From Danio rerio (lineage: Eukaryota > Chordata > Actinopteri > Cypriniformes > Danionidae), in NCBI RefSeq assembly GCF_049306965.1, contig NC_133176.1, positions 43,239,501-43,303,500 on the forward strand: a stretch of DNA of 64,000 bases, in the 5' to 3' direction. Both the position numbers and the translations under genes were made by a program. The notes under the pieces were generated by a model. That model ran no database searches, was not told the DNA's origin, and worked only from the letters and a program-made list of their open reading frames with translations. Shown one piece after another: positions 40,447 to 51,768 of the stretch (position 1 is the first letter of the stretch; the number at the start of each line of letters is the position of its first letter).

Positions 40447-41034
40447 GTGGTTTATTCATAAACTAATTTCGAGAGGATCACGTGCTTATAATCAACACGG
40501 CTGGCTCCTTATTAGCTCCGTAATCAGCCCTATTAGATGATTAGGGAAGTATTATAAATAACCTGAGTTTGTCACTCCAGTTATCTTCGTCTTGAAGCCC
40601 CCCCCCTTTCCACCCCTTCATCCTCCTCCTTTTTCTGATTGGGCGACACGGTGGCCCAGTGGCTAGCACTGTTGCCTCACAGCAAGAACACCGCCGGTCC
40701 AACCTTTCGGGCCGGTCGGTGTTTCTGTGCGGAGTTTGCATGTTCTCCCCGTGTTCGCGTGGGTTTCCCCCGGGTTCCCCGGTTTCCTCCCAACGTCCAA
40801 AACATAAACCATAGCCAGTTGACTAAAACAAATTATCACCCAATACAACCTTAGTTCACACTTCTCACGGTGACAAGCAGGGGAGTTTTCGAGACCTACC
40901 TGACCTCGAACTCCCCTCTCGCCCTTCTAACGGGAGGGAGCCCTGGGCTTGAGGATATTACAAGCTCAGGGTTCTCTCCCGGGACAGCATGCCAAATACG
41001 CTTTATTGATTATCAGCTAAGTGTGAACTCTTGA
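40447..41034. mobile_element. Unclassified insertion inside the Tc1-like element
   Basis: It replaces a few bases of the Tc1 sequence between GGTTGTAA and GAGTGGTTATT. It has a TATAAATAA and a run of C, and contains a SINE. A solo LTR is possible but its edges are not clear; no coding part is present. Confidence 0.4.
40643..40860 (+). mobile_element. DANA-type SINE, 3'-truncated, second-level nesting
   Basis: GGGCGACACGGTGGCCCAGT, TGCCTCACAGCAAGAA, GGAGTTTGCATGTTCTCCCC and GTGGGTTTCC; the 3' module is absent. Confidence 0.8.
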
Positions 41035-41449
41035 ATGAGTGGTTATTGGAGTTACTGTTGTCTTTCTATCAGCTCAAACCAGTCTGGCTATTCTACTCTG
41101 ACCTCTGGCATCAACATGACATTTGCATCCACAGAACTGCTGCTCACTGGATATTTTCTCTTTTTTGGATCATTCTCTGTAAACCTTAAGCATAATTTTG
41201 CGTGAAAATGCCAGTTGATCAGCAGTTTCTGAAATACTTATCTGGCACCAACAACCATGCCACTTTAAAAGTCACTTAAATCACCTTTCTTCTGATGCTC
41301 AGTTTGAACTGCAGCAGATCATCTTGACCATGTCTATATGCCTAAATGCAATAAGTTGCTGCCATGTGATTGGCTGATTTGAAATTTGCTTTAATGAGCA
41401 GTTGGACTGGTGTACCTAATAAAGTGGCCAGTGAGTATGTGTTAGTGTT

Positions 41450-42840
41450 AGTGAAAGATGATTCTTAGTCTCCTTCCAAACACCTTGGGGTGATGCTTGA
41501 CTGAAATATGAATAAAACATGGACCAAAGTCATCTAAATGAACCGAAAACATGAGGTTGTGGTATAATTTTAAAGGAGTGAATACTCATGTCATTTGTTT
41601 TTAAGCTGTTCTAATGTAGTGCCATTCTCCTTTATTGTTTCATTTATTCTGTATTCTGTACAAATAAACATCTCTTATTTAAACCTACCTCCAGTCTTTA
41701 CTGTCATCTTGCACTACCACACAGAGCAGCTCGTGTTCCAGCATGGCTTTTCTGTGAATGTGGCTGACCAAATCAGCGTTCATTTGTTAACTGTAAGACT
41801 TCGTAGGCCAAAAATAAAATCAATACAAACAAAAGGCTTTTGATGAGACTTGTAGGAAAATATTCCTTCACACTGGAGTGGTTTGAGGACCGGGGATTTT
41901 TTGCACACTCTTTTTTAAAAGGTATACCTGAAGACTGTAATTTTAGTTACGATTATATCATGAATTCTTGAATGAATAAAAAAAACACCACTGCCAGTTA
42001 ATAATAAATCAGTTTATTCACGAGGCAAAATAATAATAATTTTACTATATTTGTGTTTTGTGCTGAAAAACATTTTCTTCATAACTAAAACTGTAGAAAC
42101 AGGCTAAATGCTCAAAAAGTCTTAATAAGAATCTGTCTGTTCTGCAAACAAAAAACATTAGACAGGAAGCAAAGAAAATGCCGAATGAATCTAAATTATA
42201 ATAACAGTCTACTTAATTCTAAAATATTCATTCAAATGAGATATGAGCTCACTCATTGCTCATTTTAAATGGTTATAGCAAACAGTTAAAGGTCTCTTTA
42301 AAACTATGAACACACTCATTAATATTCTTCAAAAAGTAACTTGTTGTCGGGGATGCAGAATACATATTAAACAAAAGTAATCTAATATGAAGAAACTATT
42401 ACTATTCAATGATGCTTTATCTTATGATTAGCCTATACCAGGTAATGAAAGCAAGTCAAGGAAAGCCAAACAAAAAAGGGAAATCCAGTTTACCTATTAT
42501 CAAATGAAGAGTTTCCTAACATAGACAGTATCGTAAAATGCTGAAATCAATAGCAATCAGAGATGGTGTTAAACTAATAAAAATTAATAATAATAATAAT
42601 AATAATAAATAATCAGAATTATTAATATTAATTATAACAATATCTATTATTATTATTTCAATGTTATTTTCAGGCGATATGATTGTATTATATTGCCAAT
42701 GGGCTTTATTGCTCCAGAAAATGTTTATTAAATAGAATATCTTCAATATTTTAATAATTACTTATCTGTAGATTTTATTATAATTAAAAAAGATTGTCTG
42801 CTTTTAATGTGAGAGCTCTGACACAGCCATTTCTAACATG
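41450..42840. other. AT-rich intergenic DNA, nothing recognised
   Basis: No supported gene; an (AAT)n-like tract lies near 42580-42615. Confidence 0.4.
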
Positions 42841-42845
42841 TTCTT

Positions 42846-43120
42846 AACCCAAAATAAAAATTTACTCACAATTTACTCACCCTCAAATGGTAACACACAT
42901 TTATGAGTTTCCTTTTTTCTGTTGAACACAAACAAAGATATTTTGTAGTGGTAAACATCTGTAACCAGTAGGAAAAACAAACACAGATGTCAATGGATAC
43001 AGGTTTCCAACATTTAATAAAGTAAATTATTTTGTGTTTAATAACAAAAAAAGTAAATCCAAACAGTTTCATGACAAGTGTAGATTGAGTTAATGATGAC
43101 AGGATTGAACATTTTTTATA
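42846..43120. mobile_element. MITE of the TTAAAGG-GTTCACCC family, copy 2 (worn)
   Basis: It keeps TTTACTCACCCTCAAATGG, TCTGTTGAACACAAACAAAG and, at the right, GTTAATGATGACAGGATTG. These are signature segments of the same fish MITE. Confidence 0.5.
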
Positions 43121-43555
43121 TGTTTTTGATAACATTTTGGATAACATTTGGGAACCTTTAACATTTACAGGCCCATGTACATTTCCTGATTGTTAACAAA
43201 TTATTTCATAACTCTAACAGGAGGCAATTCAATCATAACTTAATGTTAAAACAGCATCATAACGTTATTGATCAATATGTGGCTCTTTTTGGATTCTCGG
43301 AAGCTACAGAAAAAGCTAAAAATGTAAAACATGAAATACTCTGGGACCATTGTTTTTCTTTACATCCCTCAAAATGGTCTATGCAGAGCAGATGATACTT
43401 TTTGATTAAAGTTGCTGTTTACTGACAGCCTTTCAGACACTTGCCTCAGTAAATCAGAGCAAACACAAAGGGCTGAAAAACAATTATGAATTATGAATGA
43501 ATATCAACAAACACATTACAATAACTATTCATTAATGACCTCTTTACATGCGTAG

Positions 43556-43782
43556 ATCACCAAAAAATGAAAGTTTTATCAATGTTTATGCACTCTCAAG
43601 TGGTTCCAACCCTTTATGAGCTGCTTTCTTCTGTTGAACACAAAAGAAGATGTTTTGAAACTGGTAGCCATTGATTTCCATTATTATAATTTTTGTGCTA
43701 TGGAAGTCAATGGCTTAAAAAGTTTGAAACAAGTAAAGAGTGGACAAAAGATGACAGAAATGTCATTTTTGGGTGAACTTTA
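43556..43782. mobile_element. MITE of the TTAAAGG-GTTCACCC family, copy 3
   Basis: CACCAAAAAATGAAAGTTTT at the left, TTCTGTTGAACACAAAAGAA, TATGGAAGTCAATGGC and TCATTTTTGGGTGAACTTTA at the right. Confidence 0.65.
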
Positions 43783-43893
43783 ATGATGTAGTGAGTGTGT
43801 GGAATGGCTGCTTGAAAATATGCTTTTTATTAATTCCACTAGGTGGCACAGAAGCCACATATTTCACCTAGATGTCTTCTAGCATCTAACACA

Positions 43894-44084
43894 CAGGTGT
43901 CAAACTCAGTTCCAAAAGGGCCGCAGCTCTGCACAGTTTAGTTCCAACCCTAATTAAACACACCTGATCAAACTAATTGAGTCCTTCAGGCTTGTTTGAA
44001 ACCTACAGGTAAGTGTGTTGGAGCAGGGTTGGAACTAAACTGTGCAGGGCTTTGGCCCTCCAGGAATTGAGTTTGACACCCCTG
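43894..44084. mobile_element. MITE with CAGGTGTCAAACTC ends, probably in the 3' UTR of GIMAP D
   Basis: CAGGTGTCAAACTCAGTTCC and GGAATTGAGTTTGACACCCC are inverted. Its right edge is 20 bases past the GIMAP D stop codon on that gene's strand, so transcripts must enter it. The inner arms also pair (GTTTAGTTCCAACCC with GGGTTGGAACTAAAC), predicting a hairpin. Confidence 0.7.
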
Positions 44085-44104
44085 ATCTAACAGCTGTAGA
44101 CCAC

Positions 44105-44967
44105 TTATTGATTATGCCCAAGTTTCCTCATAATGAACTTTTCAAGAGCAGCAGCCAGAAACTCTGCAATTATTTGAAGATATCTGTTGTTTCTCTCAGC
44201 CTTTTCTCTGGCCTCTCTCTCGTGTCTTTCCCACAGCTCTGTCATGGCCTGTTTCAGAGCCTCTGCTTCAAAGCTGGTTTTCAGCATCTCCAGTTCCCGG
44301 CTCCTCTGCTCTTCATTTTCTAGCAAGATTCGCCTTTTCTCTTCCTCAATGGCATTCTCTGCCTTCTCAAGCATTTCATTGGTGTAAAAGTGTCCTCCAT
44401 TTCCAGAAATTACCTTTTGCATTTTCTCAAAAAGTTGATCAACCTGCAGGGCATCCTTGGCTTCATTATTGAAAACATGGTATTGCTCCTGGCATTTCTC
44501 AAAGAGCATCTTCAAATCAGGATTTCCAGTGATAAACTCTTCAATAGTTTTCCCCTTCAACTCGTCTCCATGTGTAAACAAAATCATGAAATGTTTACCT
44601 GCATCTTCTCCAAAGATCTTGAGAAAGATGTCCACCGTGTCTTTGTCTTCTTTTGTGAATCGGCCAGGCCGAAGCACCAGAAGGAAGACGTGTGGACCAG
44701 GAGCAGAAAGAGGGATGGAGAGCTTAATCCTGCTGACTATCTCCTCTATAGTAAAGCTGGGGTCAAACAAACCTGGTGTGTCAATAACAGCGACCTTTGT
44801 GCTGTTAATGTTCTTTGTAGCCTTCCAGCAAACTTTCGTCATGGATAAAGATGAAAAATCCTCTTTGAAATATTCTGCGCCTAGAATGGTGTTTCCAGCT
44901 GCACTTTTCCCAACTCCAGTCTTCCCCAAGAGAACAATCCTGAGCTCCTCATATGGATGTCGCTGCT
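44105..44967 (-). CDS. GIMAP-family GTPase D, GTPase exon (5' exon not found)
   Basis: AIG1/GIMAP protein. The exon starts at 44967 after AATTCCAG and is entered with one carried-over base, then reads QRHPYEELRIVLLGKTGVGK. There is no in-frame ATG before the P-loop, so at least one upstream coding exon is needed; I could not place it between 44968 and 47050. Motifs: P-loop GKTGVGKS, G3 DTPG, box [15 protein letters not shown] at G4, FNN at G5. The tail is a charged coiled coil (EEEKRRILLENEEQ) ending with an amphipathic segment IIAEFLAAALEKFIMRKLG. A MITE starts 20 bases after the stop; a candidate AATAAA on this strand is near 43825. The product from this exon is 287 aa. Confidence 0.85.
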
Positions 44968-45102
44968 CTGGAATTGTTTAAGAACAAGCATTGTATTATT
45001 GTATAATACATATTTATGTAATTTAATTTTTTAAAAATGATTTTCTTCATAAATTTATGTTACTTTATAGCAAAGCATTTGCTTTAGGAAATATGTGCTT
45101 TG

Positions 45103-45654
45103 TACAGTGGCCGAGAGAGCTTAACATGCTGCAATTTAAGAAAACACGTACAATTACAAAAAACATTTGCAAATTAAGAAAAGATCTTCATCAGTTTGAT
45201 AGCACATGCTGCAAATCCTCACAATGCAAACACATTTTACAAACAATTTATTAAAATGTGCTGCATTTTCTCACAACACAAATAGAACGAAAATGTTTCA
45301 AGGGGACCCAAAACCATGACAGATGCTGCTGTGTCATGTCTATTGTTCAGTGAAGTAGAAGTACTTTGAAAAGTTTATTGTTTATAGTTCATTGTTAGCT
45401 TATTTTAATATCTTGATTCCAGTGTCCTTGAAACATTTGCGTTGTGTTATGAGAAAATGCAGCTCGTATTCGTAATTTGTTTGCGTTGTGAGAAAATACA
45501 GCGCACATTTTTTAAAAATGTGTTTCCGTTTCTGAAGATTTGCAGGACTTGTGCTGTCAAACAGATGAAGATCTTTTCTCAATGTGTTGGTGTAATTTGT
45601 AATCGCACATATTTTCTTAAACTGCATGCACGTTAAGCTCTCTCTGCCACTGTA
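45103..45654. mobile_element. Long-TIR MITE with TACAGTGGC ends
   Basis: Left TACAGTGGCCGAGAGAGCTT, right AAGCTCTCTCTGCCACTGTA, with inverted similarity continuing for about 150 bp on each side (GAAAAGATCTTCATC versus GATGAAGATCTTTTC). TA at both edges, Tc1/mariner style. It lies where the missing 5' exon of GIMAP D might be expected. Confidence 0.8.
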
Positions 45655-46050
45655 GCTATGCCATCGTTCTGAAACTGTTGTGCAAGAATCCACACACAAC
45701 CACAGTTTTACATTTCTAAATTTGTGCAAGGATGACAAAACCTCAGTGTCCACAGTTTTTTTTCTTATTAATTTGATTCCTTTAAAAACTGAAACATTTA
45801 CAGAAAAAACAAACAAACAAGCCTTTAATTTCATGTTTCAGATTGTTTCAATATTCAAAATAACATTAAAAAAACAATATTTATAATATACAAATATAAA
45901 ATATATTTGTATAAAAGACAACATTTCCATTCATTTTTATTCAATAACTCGTATATAAAAAACATGTTTACAAACAGTACCATTTGTAAGTAAAATTGGA
46001 CATACTTTTCCCATCAACTAATAGGTGCTATTTTTTCAGATAGATAGATA

Positions 46051-46362
46051 CACTGCAAATACACTCTTACTTAGATTTTTTTGTCTTCTGTCTAGTCCAA
46101 ATATCAAAAAATTCTTTAATCAAGAAGAATTTTCTAAACAAGCTAAACATATTGTCTTGTTTTAAGAAATAATGTGCCAAAATTAAGTGTTTCCTTAAAA
46201 CAAGCAAAAGATTTATTTAGGCAGATTATTTAGCTTGCACTTAATATTGGCATATTATTTCTCAAAACAAGAAAATATGTTTCACTTGCCTAGAAAATGC
46301 TTCCTGATATAAGAATTTTTAGATATTTAGATCACAAAGAAGGCAAAGAATCTTCTGCAGTG
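46051..46362. mobile_element. Palindromic MITE with CACTGCAAA ends
   Basis: ACACTGCAAATACACTCTTA on the left, TCTTCTGCAGTGTAG on the right; internal CTTGTTTTAAGAAATAAT and ATTATTTCTCAAAACAAG pair. A very widespread fish MITE. Confidence 0.7.
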
Positions 46363-47050
46363 TAGACATTTATGTTTAGTAGAAACACTTTAGAATTTGA
46401 CGGGATATAAATCTTTACTATTTAAAACAGTCAATATACAATTATTTCTTCCAAAAAGGCAATGTGTGTATATACATGACAAAGTGTTCTACACTAGCCA
46501 CATAGTGTCAGTACAAAAGGACGCTACAAACATACAACAGGACTCCTGGTTTGTGGACATTAAATCTGTTTTATTTTGTACATAAGCAAAAGGGATATAG
46601 CAGTGTATAAAACAGGAAGTCTTTATATTAACTTGTGTGCTGTCACATTTGCCACAAGTAGATGTGCAAAAGCAGTGCAAAGTTAAACGTTTGTGTGTGA
46701 CTTATCATTTCAGAAAAGCTTGAATAAACTCCACCACTAATCAAATGACTTGGCACTTTTGACTAATAAACTGGATCCCTGCTTTATCTGTTTCTGTCTC
46801 TGACTGCTGTTTACCCATGCAGAAAAAGCAGATATGTACATGAGAGTGGTGGGTGGGGAGAACCAGCTCATTTGCATTTAAAGGTACAGGCTACAAAAAC
46901 AGCTTTGCTGACCCTGAAAGGGCATTTTTAGCATTGTATAATACAAAATCTGTTACATATTTTGAACTAAAGCTTTACAGACACATTCTGGAAACACCAA
47001 ATGCTTGTCTTAAATCTAGTTAGAAGAGTAAAATAGTTGCCCTCCAAGAA

Positions 47051-47937
47051 CTATTTTTTCATAAATTTCCTCATAAGAAATAACAAGGGTACTAAACCAA
47101 AGAAATAGACTTTCCCTCTGTTGTCCTTGTTCAAAATAGCATGCATCATTTCCCAAAATGTTTCATTTTGAGGCACATCTGCTTTTACGTTTGTTACTCT
47201 CTCACTTAGGGCACTTGGAGCAACTGGTTGAGTTGGTATTGGTGTCTTGTCTGCTGTACTAAAAATGAACAGAGCTGCTACAGCTGCAGCAGCAGCAGCA
47301 GCAGCAATGTAAAAGTATTGTGTTTTCCAGGATTTACTCTGCTCTCTTTTCGTCCTAACGTAATATTTTTTGCTTCTCTTTCCTATCTGATGGTCCAGTT
47401 TCTCAAAGAGCTCGCTAACCTGGCGTTTGTTTTCTCTGTCAGTATTGTTGAACACATGATACTGTGATCCACATTTTTGGATGAGGTTTTGCAGGTTTTT
47501 ATCTTCTGCTATAAACTGGTCTAAACTTTTATTCTTTAGTTTGTCTCCATATGTAAAGAGCACTGTTGTGTACAAATTCACATTTGAGCACAAGATCTTC
47601 TGCAGAGTGTCCATCACTCGTCTTTCCTGCTCAGTGAAGCGGCCCAGCTGAATAACCAGGAGAATAGCGTGGGGTCCAGGATCACACAGATTCAAGGCTC
47701 TTAGCACTTCTTGCTTCACATGAGCATTAGGCTCATCACAGTTTAAAATGCCAGGAGTGTCCACAACAGTCACTCTCCTCCCAAAGACAACAGCATCCTT
47801 CTGTTCACTTGTTAATGTGAGGGAAGCGGCACTGATGTCTGAGTGGAATTCCTCTTTGTTCAGAATGGTGTTTCCGACTGCACTCTTGCCGACTCCCTGA
47901 AGGCCGAGCAGAACCAGACGAAGCGGCTCCTGTGCTC
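47051..47937 (-). CDS. GIMAP-family GTPase E with two C-terminal hydrophobic segments (5' exon not found)
   Basis: AIG1/GIMAP protein. The best acceptor is CATTTTTCCAG before 47937, after which the exon reads AQEPLRLVLLGLQGVGKSAV with one base carried in. The frame is open to 48067, but that part looks intronic, so the true start lies upstream and is unplaced. Motifs: P-loop GLQGVGKS, G3 DTPG, box [20 protein letters not shown] at G4, FNN at G5. Unlike its neighbours it lacks the long coiled coil. Instead a basic stretch (GKRSKKYYVRTKREQSK) leads to an alanine-run hydrophobic segment (FYIAAAAAAAAVAALFIF), a Pro-rich loop and a second segment VYFFGLVPLLFLMRKFMKK. This predicts a membrane-anchored GTPase with a C-terminal hairpin or tail anchor. 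From the acceptor it is 295 aa. Confidence 0.82.
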
Positions 47938-48067
47938 CTGGAAAAATGGAACTTTGTTTGTTCAAAAAGAAAATATACTCAAAACTGAAAACCAGCAGTA
48001 TGTTACACAAACTTTGTACACGATAAACAAATGTTTTAGTCCTAAGCATCAAAAAAACAACAAACAA

Positions 48068-48950
48068 TTGTTTTTTTAAATAAATGATTTTTATTAATAT
48101 TTCAGCTTGACATAATTATTACAATGTTGAACTGAATAAAGCCACAGTGAAGTATTATAAACACACACAAAGGATCACAAACTGAGAAATCAAAACTCTT
48201 TTACTCTTTTAAAGTTTGTATTGAAGTCTTTCTGCCAAATATACAGGTTGTGAATTAAATACTTTATTATGTAATTGAGCGCTAAAACTCTGCCTCCACA
48301 GAAGATTAAAATCTGCAGCTGTTGAACTTAATCTGAAATGCGGAACTGTAACTCTTTTCTGCGATTGTTTTTGAACTTCTTATTCAGTTGCAGAAATGGA
48401 GAATGGAGAAATGGTTAGGAATGGTCGAACTACTTGTTCTACAAGTCTGTTATATATAAAAATTAACATAAAAGTTAAATAAAACAAAATTAGCATAACA
48501 AGCTGTTTTTATGGCTAAAAATTATTGGAAGTGAATAAGACTGAAAGTCTTAAGCCAGTAAGGTTAAAATTTATTCTGTGAGAACAACTTGCTGGATGTA
48601 CATTATCCTTTATTTACCTTAATCATATCAGCATCCATCGGAAGGATGTTGACTGTCAAACATAATGGCAGATGTTTAGATTGATAGGCACAGAGCTGCC
48701 TTTTTGACTACAACTTAATCTTTTTTAAGCCATACTTCGGAAAGTTTTAGGTTATGTGTACACTGATGAGGCTAGCAAAACAAGGCAGAAAAGTATTTGA
48801 AAAAAATATGTTATTGTTATTAATAGACCTCTATTAGTAGAATTACAAGCTTGCAGACAGAAACTAGTTTATAGTAAATAATAAGTTAATTCACTCAGTA
48901 ATTTTAATCAATGACAAACCAATGAGTGATTAAGCAATCAGACAGCTCTT
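48068..48950. other. Interval between GIMAP E and F
   Basis: This should hold the 5' exon of E and the 3' UTR of F (both minus strand). A TTTATT at 48609-48614 is a candidate minus-strand polyadenylation signal for F. An ATG with a good donor (complement of 48615-48640) is in the wrong phase for E. Confidence 0.35.
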
Positions 48951-48951
48951 C

Positions 48952-50024
48952 TCACTGAAGACAGCAGGGCTTTACACCAACAGCAGCAGCAGAGACAGTA
49001 GCAGCAGCAGCACCTCCTGCCACAACCAAACCAGCTTTTAGAAAATTATTGTTTCTTTCTGCTCTGTCTCTTGCCTCTTGCTCTTTTATTTTTAGCTGTA
49101 AAAGTCTTGCTTTTTCTTCTTCTATCGCTCTCTCAGCTGCTCGAAGATCATCATTAGTGTAATACTCTTCACCATTTACAGTCATAAGCTGAGCAATCTG
49201 TTCAAACAGCACATTGACCTGTTCTGGATCATTTGCATTGTTGTCAAAAGCAAGGTAACGGCCACTTGTAGTTTTGATAAAGTCCAGCAGATCGGGACTT
49301 TCGTCAACAAACTTGTGAATGCTTTTTTGTGTTCTCTTTAAATTTTCTCCATGTGTAAACAGCACCATGGTGTATTTTGATGCCCGTTCACCAAATATGT
49401 TCTGAATTTGCTCCATAGTTTTTTTTTCCTCTTCTGTAAATCTCCCAAGCTGCAAAACTATGAGAAAAACATGAGGGCCCGGTGCGGAGAGGGATATGCA
49501 CAGTTTAATCTTTTCCTCAATGACGGTGCATTTCTCTTTTGTGTCAAACAAGCCTGGAGTGTCAATAATAGCCACTTTTTGCCCATTGACATTTTTTCTG
49601 ACTTTGTCACAGTCTGTGGTCACGGAGGAGGAAGACACGTCTGATCTAAATGCATTTTCTCCCAGGATGGTATTTGCTGCTGCACTCTTTCCTACTCCAG
49701 TCTTTCCAACCAGCACAATTCTTATTTCACTGCTCGTCAGATTCATCTGCACTGTTAAAGGAAATGAATATTGTTACCTCTAATCTCTAATGTGGTTTGG
49801 AGCAAATTTTCGCTTTTAAAAAGGAGTTTTGAGCTTACATAATGTTTGCTTTTGTTATATTTTGAATGAATAAAATAGCCTGACTGCCCACACCCACATT
49901 GCTTTTGTGTATTGTCAGGACTTTCTATATGTTTCTTTGTTATATATTCATATAGAGGAATGATTTAAGTGCTATATAAAATATATTAAATGGTTCTTCA
50001 GCAATTCTTTGGGGTGGTTAATAG

Positions 50025-50119
<95 letters not shown>

Positions 50120-51084
50120 AATGTTTCAGACAAAAAAAATATTAACTCATAAGTGTGGACTATCAGTATGAGGTGGTATTTTGTACCATCAGTAGGGACA
50201 AAAGTACAGCGATATATTCAAGATTTATGCAATATATTATAGATTATTTAATATATCTAATTAAGGGTATATATTACTATATCTTGTTTATTTTGGCCTG
50301 AATATGACCTGGTTAATATATTGAATGCAAATATATTATGTGTGCAAAAATAATTAAACTGGATTTTCATTTTAAATGTAAGTTTTATTTAGATGTAAGT
50401 TTAATTTTTTCTAAATCGAAATACTGCAAACTTTAATGTGGATGTGAAAAAAAGGAATGACTTTTAGTGGTTGGACATAAACAGCAAACACAGGAATTCC
50501 CCTCAGTAACTCTTACTTTTTAGGCCTGATTTACTTCTAAAGGAAACTGACAAACTTAGGGACACGTTATAGCTTGAAACCTGTAGACTGATCATAACCG
50601 TGCCACATAAAAAGATAAACACAATTTGTAATGTGGTAAAAAGTACCGCAATTTATTTTAAACTGAAATTCGGCACACACTGACGAAATCAGGTGACATT
50701 TGGCTCCATCAAAGGTTGCATGCAGAAAGTGCTGTTATAGCCTGGAAAGCAATGCTGTCAGGACTCCAGGAAATCGCTTTGTTATTTTCGTCTCCTCACC
50801 TATTCTATATTTTGTAAAGCTCTTATTTTTTTATCTAAAAAAAAAAAAAAATAGAACTTACATTACTGGTTGTCCCAAACTGCTGGTTGCCCCAAAATAT
50901 TCTAATAGAATAGTAATAAGACATTTTTTTGTTTTCTTTTTCACTATATCATATTTCGATATCCATAAGTTAATATTAAACATTCTATACTAATATATAG
51001 TGATAAAGTAAAGTGTAGATAAATACTCTGGAGCATTTAAAATAAATATATTTATATTGATGATTTACCTTTGCTGGCTTCCAT
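48952..51084 (-). CDS. GIMAP-family GTPase F with CaaX-like C-terminus (2 exons)
   Basis: AIG1/GIMAP protein. Exon 1 coding part 51084-51069 (M-E-A-S-K plus one base, donor AAAG/GTAAAT), exon 2 49751-48952 (acceptor TTTAACAG/TG); in phase, 271 aa. The same frame is open back to an ATG at 51249, which would give 326 aa; an in-exon start at 49746 is also possible. Motifs: P-loop GKTGVGKS, G3 DTPG, box [24 protein letters not shown] at G4 (Glu where relatives have Asp), FDNN at G5. The coiled coil is short. The C-terminus is a small-residue hydrophobic segment (AGLVVAGGAAAATVSAAAVG) ending KPCCLQ, which fits a CaaX box with Q at the end, a farnesylation-type signal. Head-to-head with GIMAP G, 9 kb apart. 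Confidence 0.83.
50022..50116. repeat. (AT)n microsatellite in the intron of GIMAP F
   Basis: About 47 AT units. Confidence 0.95.
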
Positions 51085-51551
51085 GACACCAAAGACTTGA
51101 GTATAAGAATTTCCGTTTTTGGTTTTACTTTGCTGAAGACTTTCCGTCCTGTGCAAAAAGAAACAATTCATCCTCTTTTTACAGTGCTTCTTTTTAAGCC
51201 CTTTTCTATCCAAATATATGTTGCAAATACGTAAGCAAATTCCAGACATTTTTCATAACATTTCCCTTTGCTAAAAAAAAGAATGAAAATAAGCATTGCA
51301 TGTTTGGTTTTGGTTATGTCACTTTGGTGCGACAGCCTATAGGTTTTTGAGAAAATGTTTGTATAAGGAAATCAGGCAGAAGTCACAATGAGTGCAAAAC
51401 TACCGACTGGTCTCATTTATATGCAAGTATGTAACATTTACAAAGCACATTTTATGTGTTCTTAATGATCCTAAAATATTGTTTTCATGGAATCAAACCA
51501 TAAATTTCAGCCCAAAGTGTTTAGAAAAAAACCTTGAATCCTAAACACACC

Positions 51552-51768
51552 TACACTCAAAAATGATGTTTGTTCAAATGGTGTTTGTTCAAATTTAACT
51601 ACTTATTTAAAATGAGCTGATACAACACAATAATTCTTGAGAGTTTGGTGGACAGCTTAATTATTTTTTGTCCAATCAACTTAAATTTGTTAAAAGTAAT
51701 GTTAACTTAATTCCTTTATGTTGTACCAACATAAATTCATAGTTGTGCAACCATCTTTTACAGCGTAT
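51552..51768. mobile_element. MITE-like element, ACTCAAAAATGATG / TTTTACAGCGT ends
   Basis: It has the body of a common fish element: AAATGAGCTGATACAACAC, TCTTGAGAGTTTGG and TTGTCCAATCAACTTAAAT. The ends are weakly inverted. Confidence 0.45.

Larger units (their letters stand above)
39723..41436 (-). mobile_element. Tc1/mariner element with nested inserts
   Basis: Ends ACTCACCAGCCACTTTATTA and TAATAAAGTGGCCAGTGAGT are inverted. The transposase remnant is on the minus strand, for example 39658-39864. Same family as 28545-30121. It is interrupted at about 40447-41034 by another element that itself holds a SINE. Confidence 0.8.

Noticed and set aside
45050-45085. Candidate first exon for GIMAP D: minus-strand ATG-CTT-TGC-TAT-AAA before GTAACA
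   Set aside because: It ends in phase 0, while the GTPase exon needs one carried-over base; the donor is also weak.
47938-48067. In-frame hydrophobic N-terminus for GIMAP E as a signal or membrane segment
   Set aside because: It is AT-rich and crosses a strong splice acceptor (CATTTTTCCAG); the homologous exon start in the other genes is at that acceptor.
48615-48640. Candidate first exon for GIMAP E: minus-strand ATG followed by GATTAAG/GTAAAT
   Set aside because: The phase is wrong, and the phase that would fit contains a stop.
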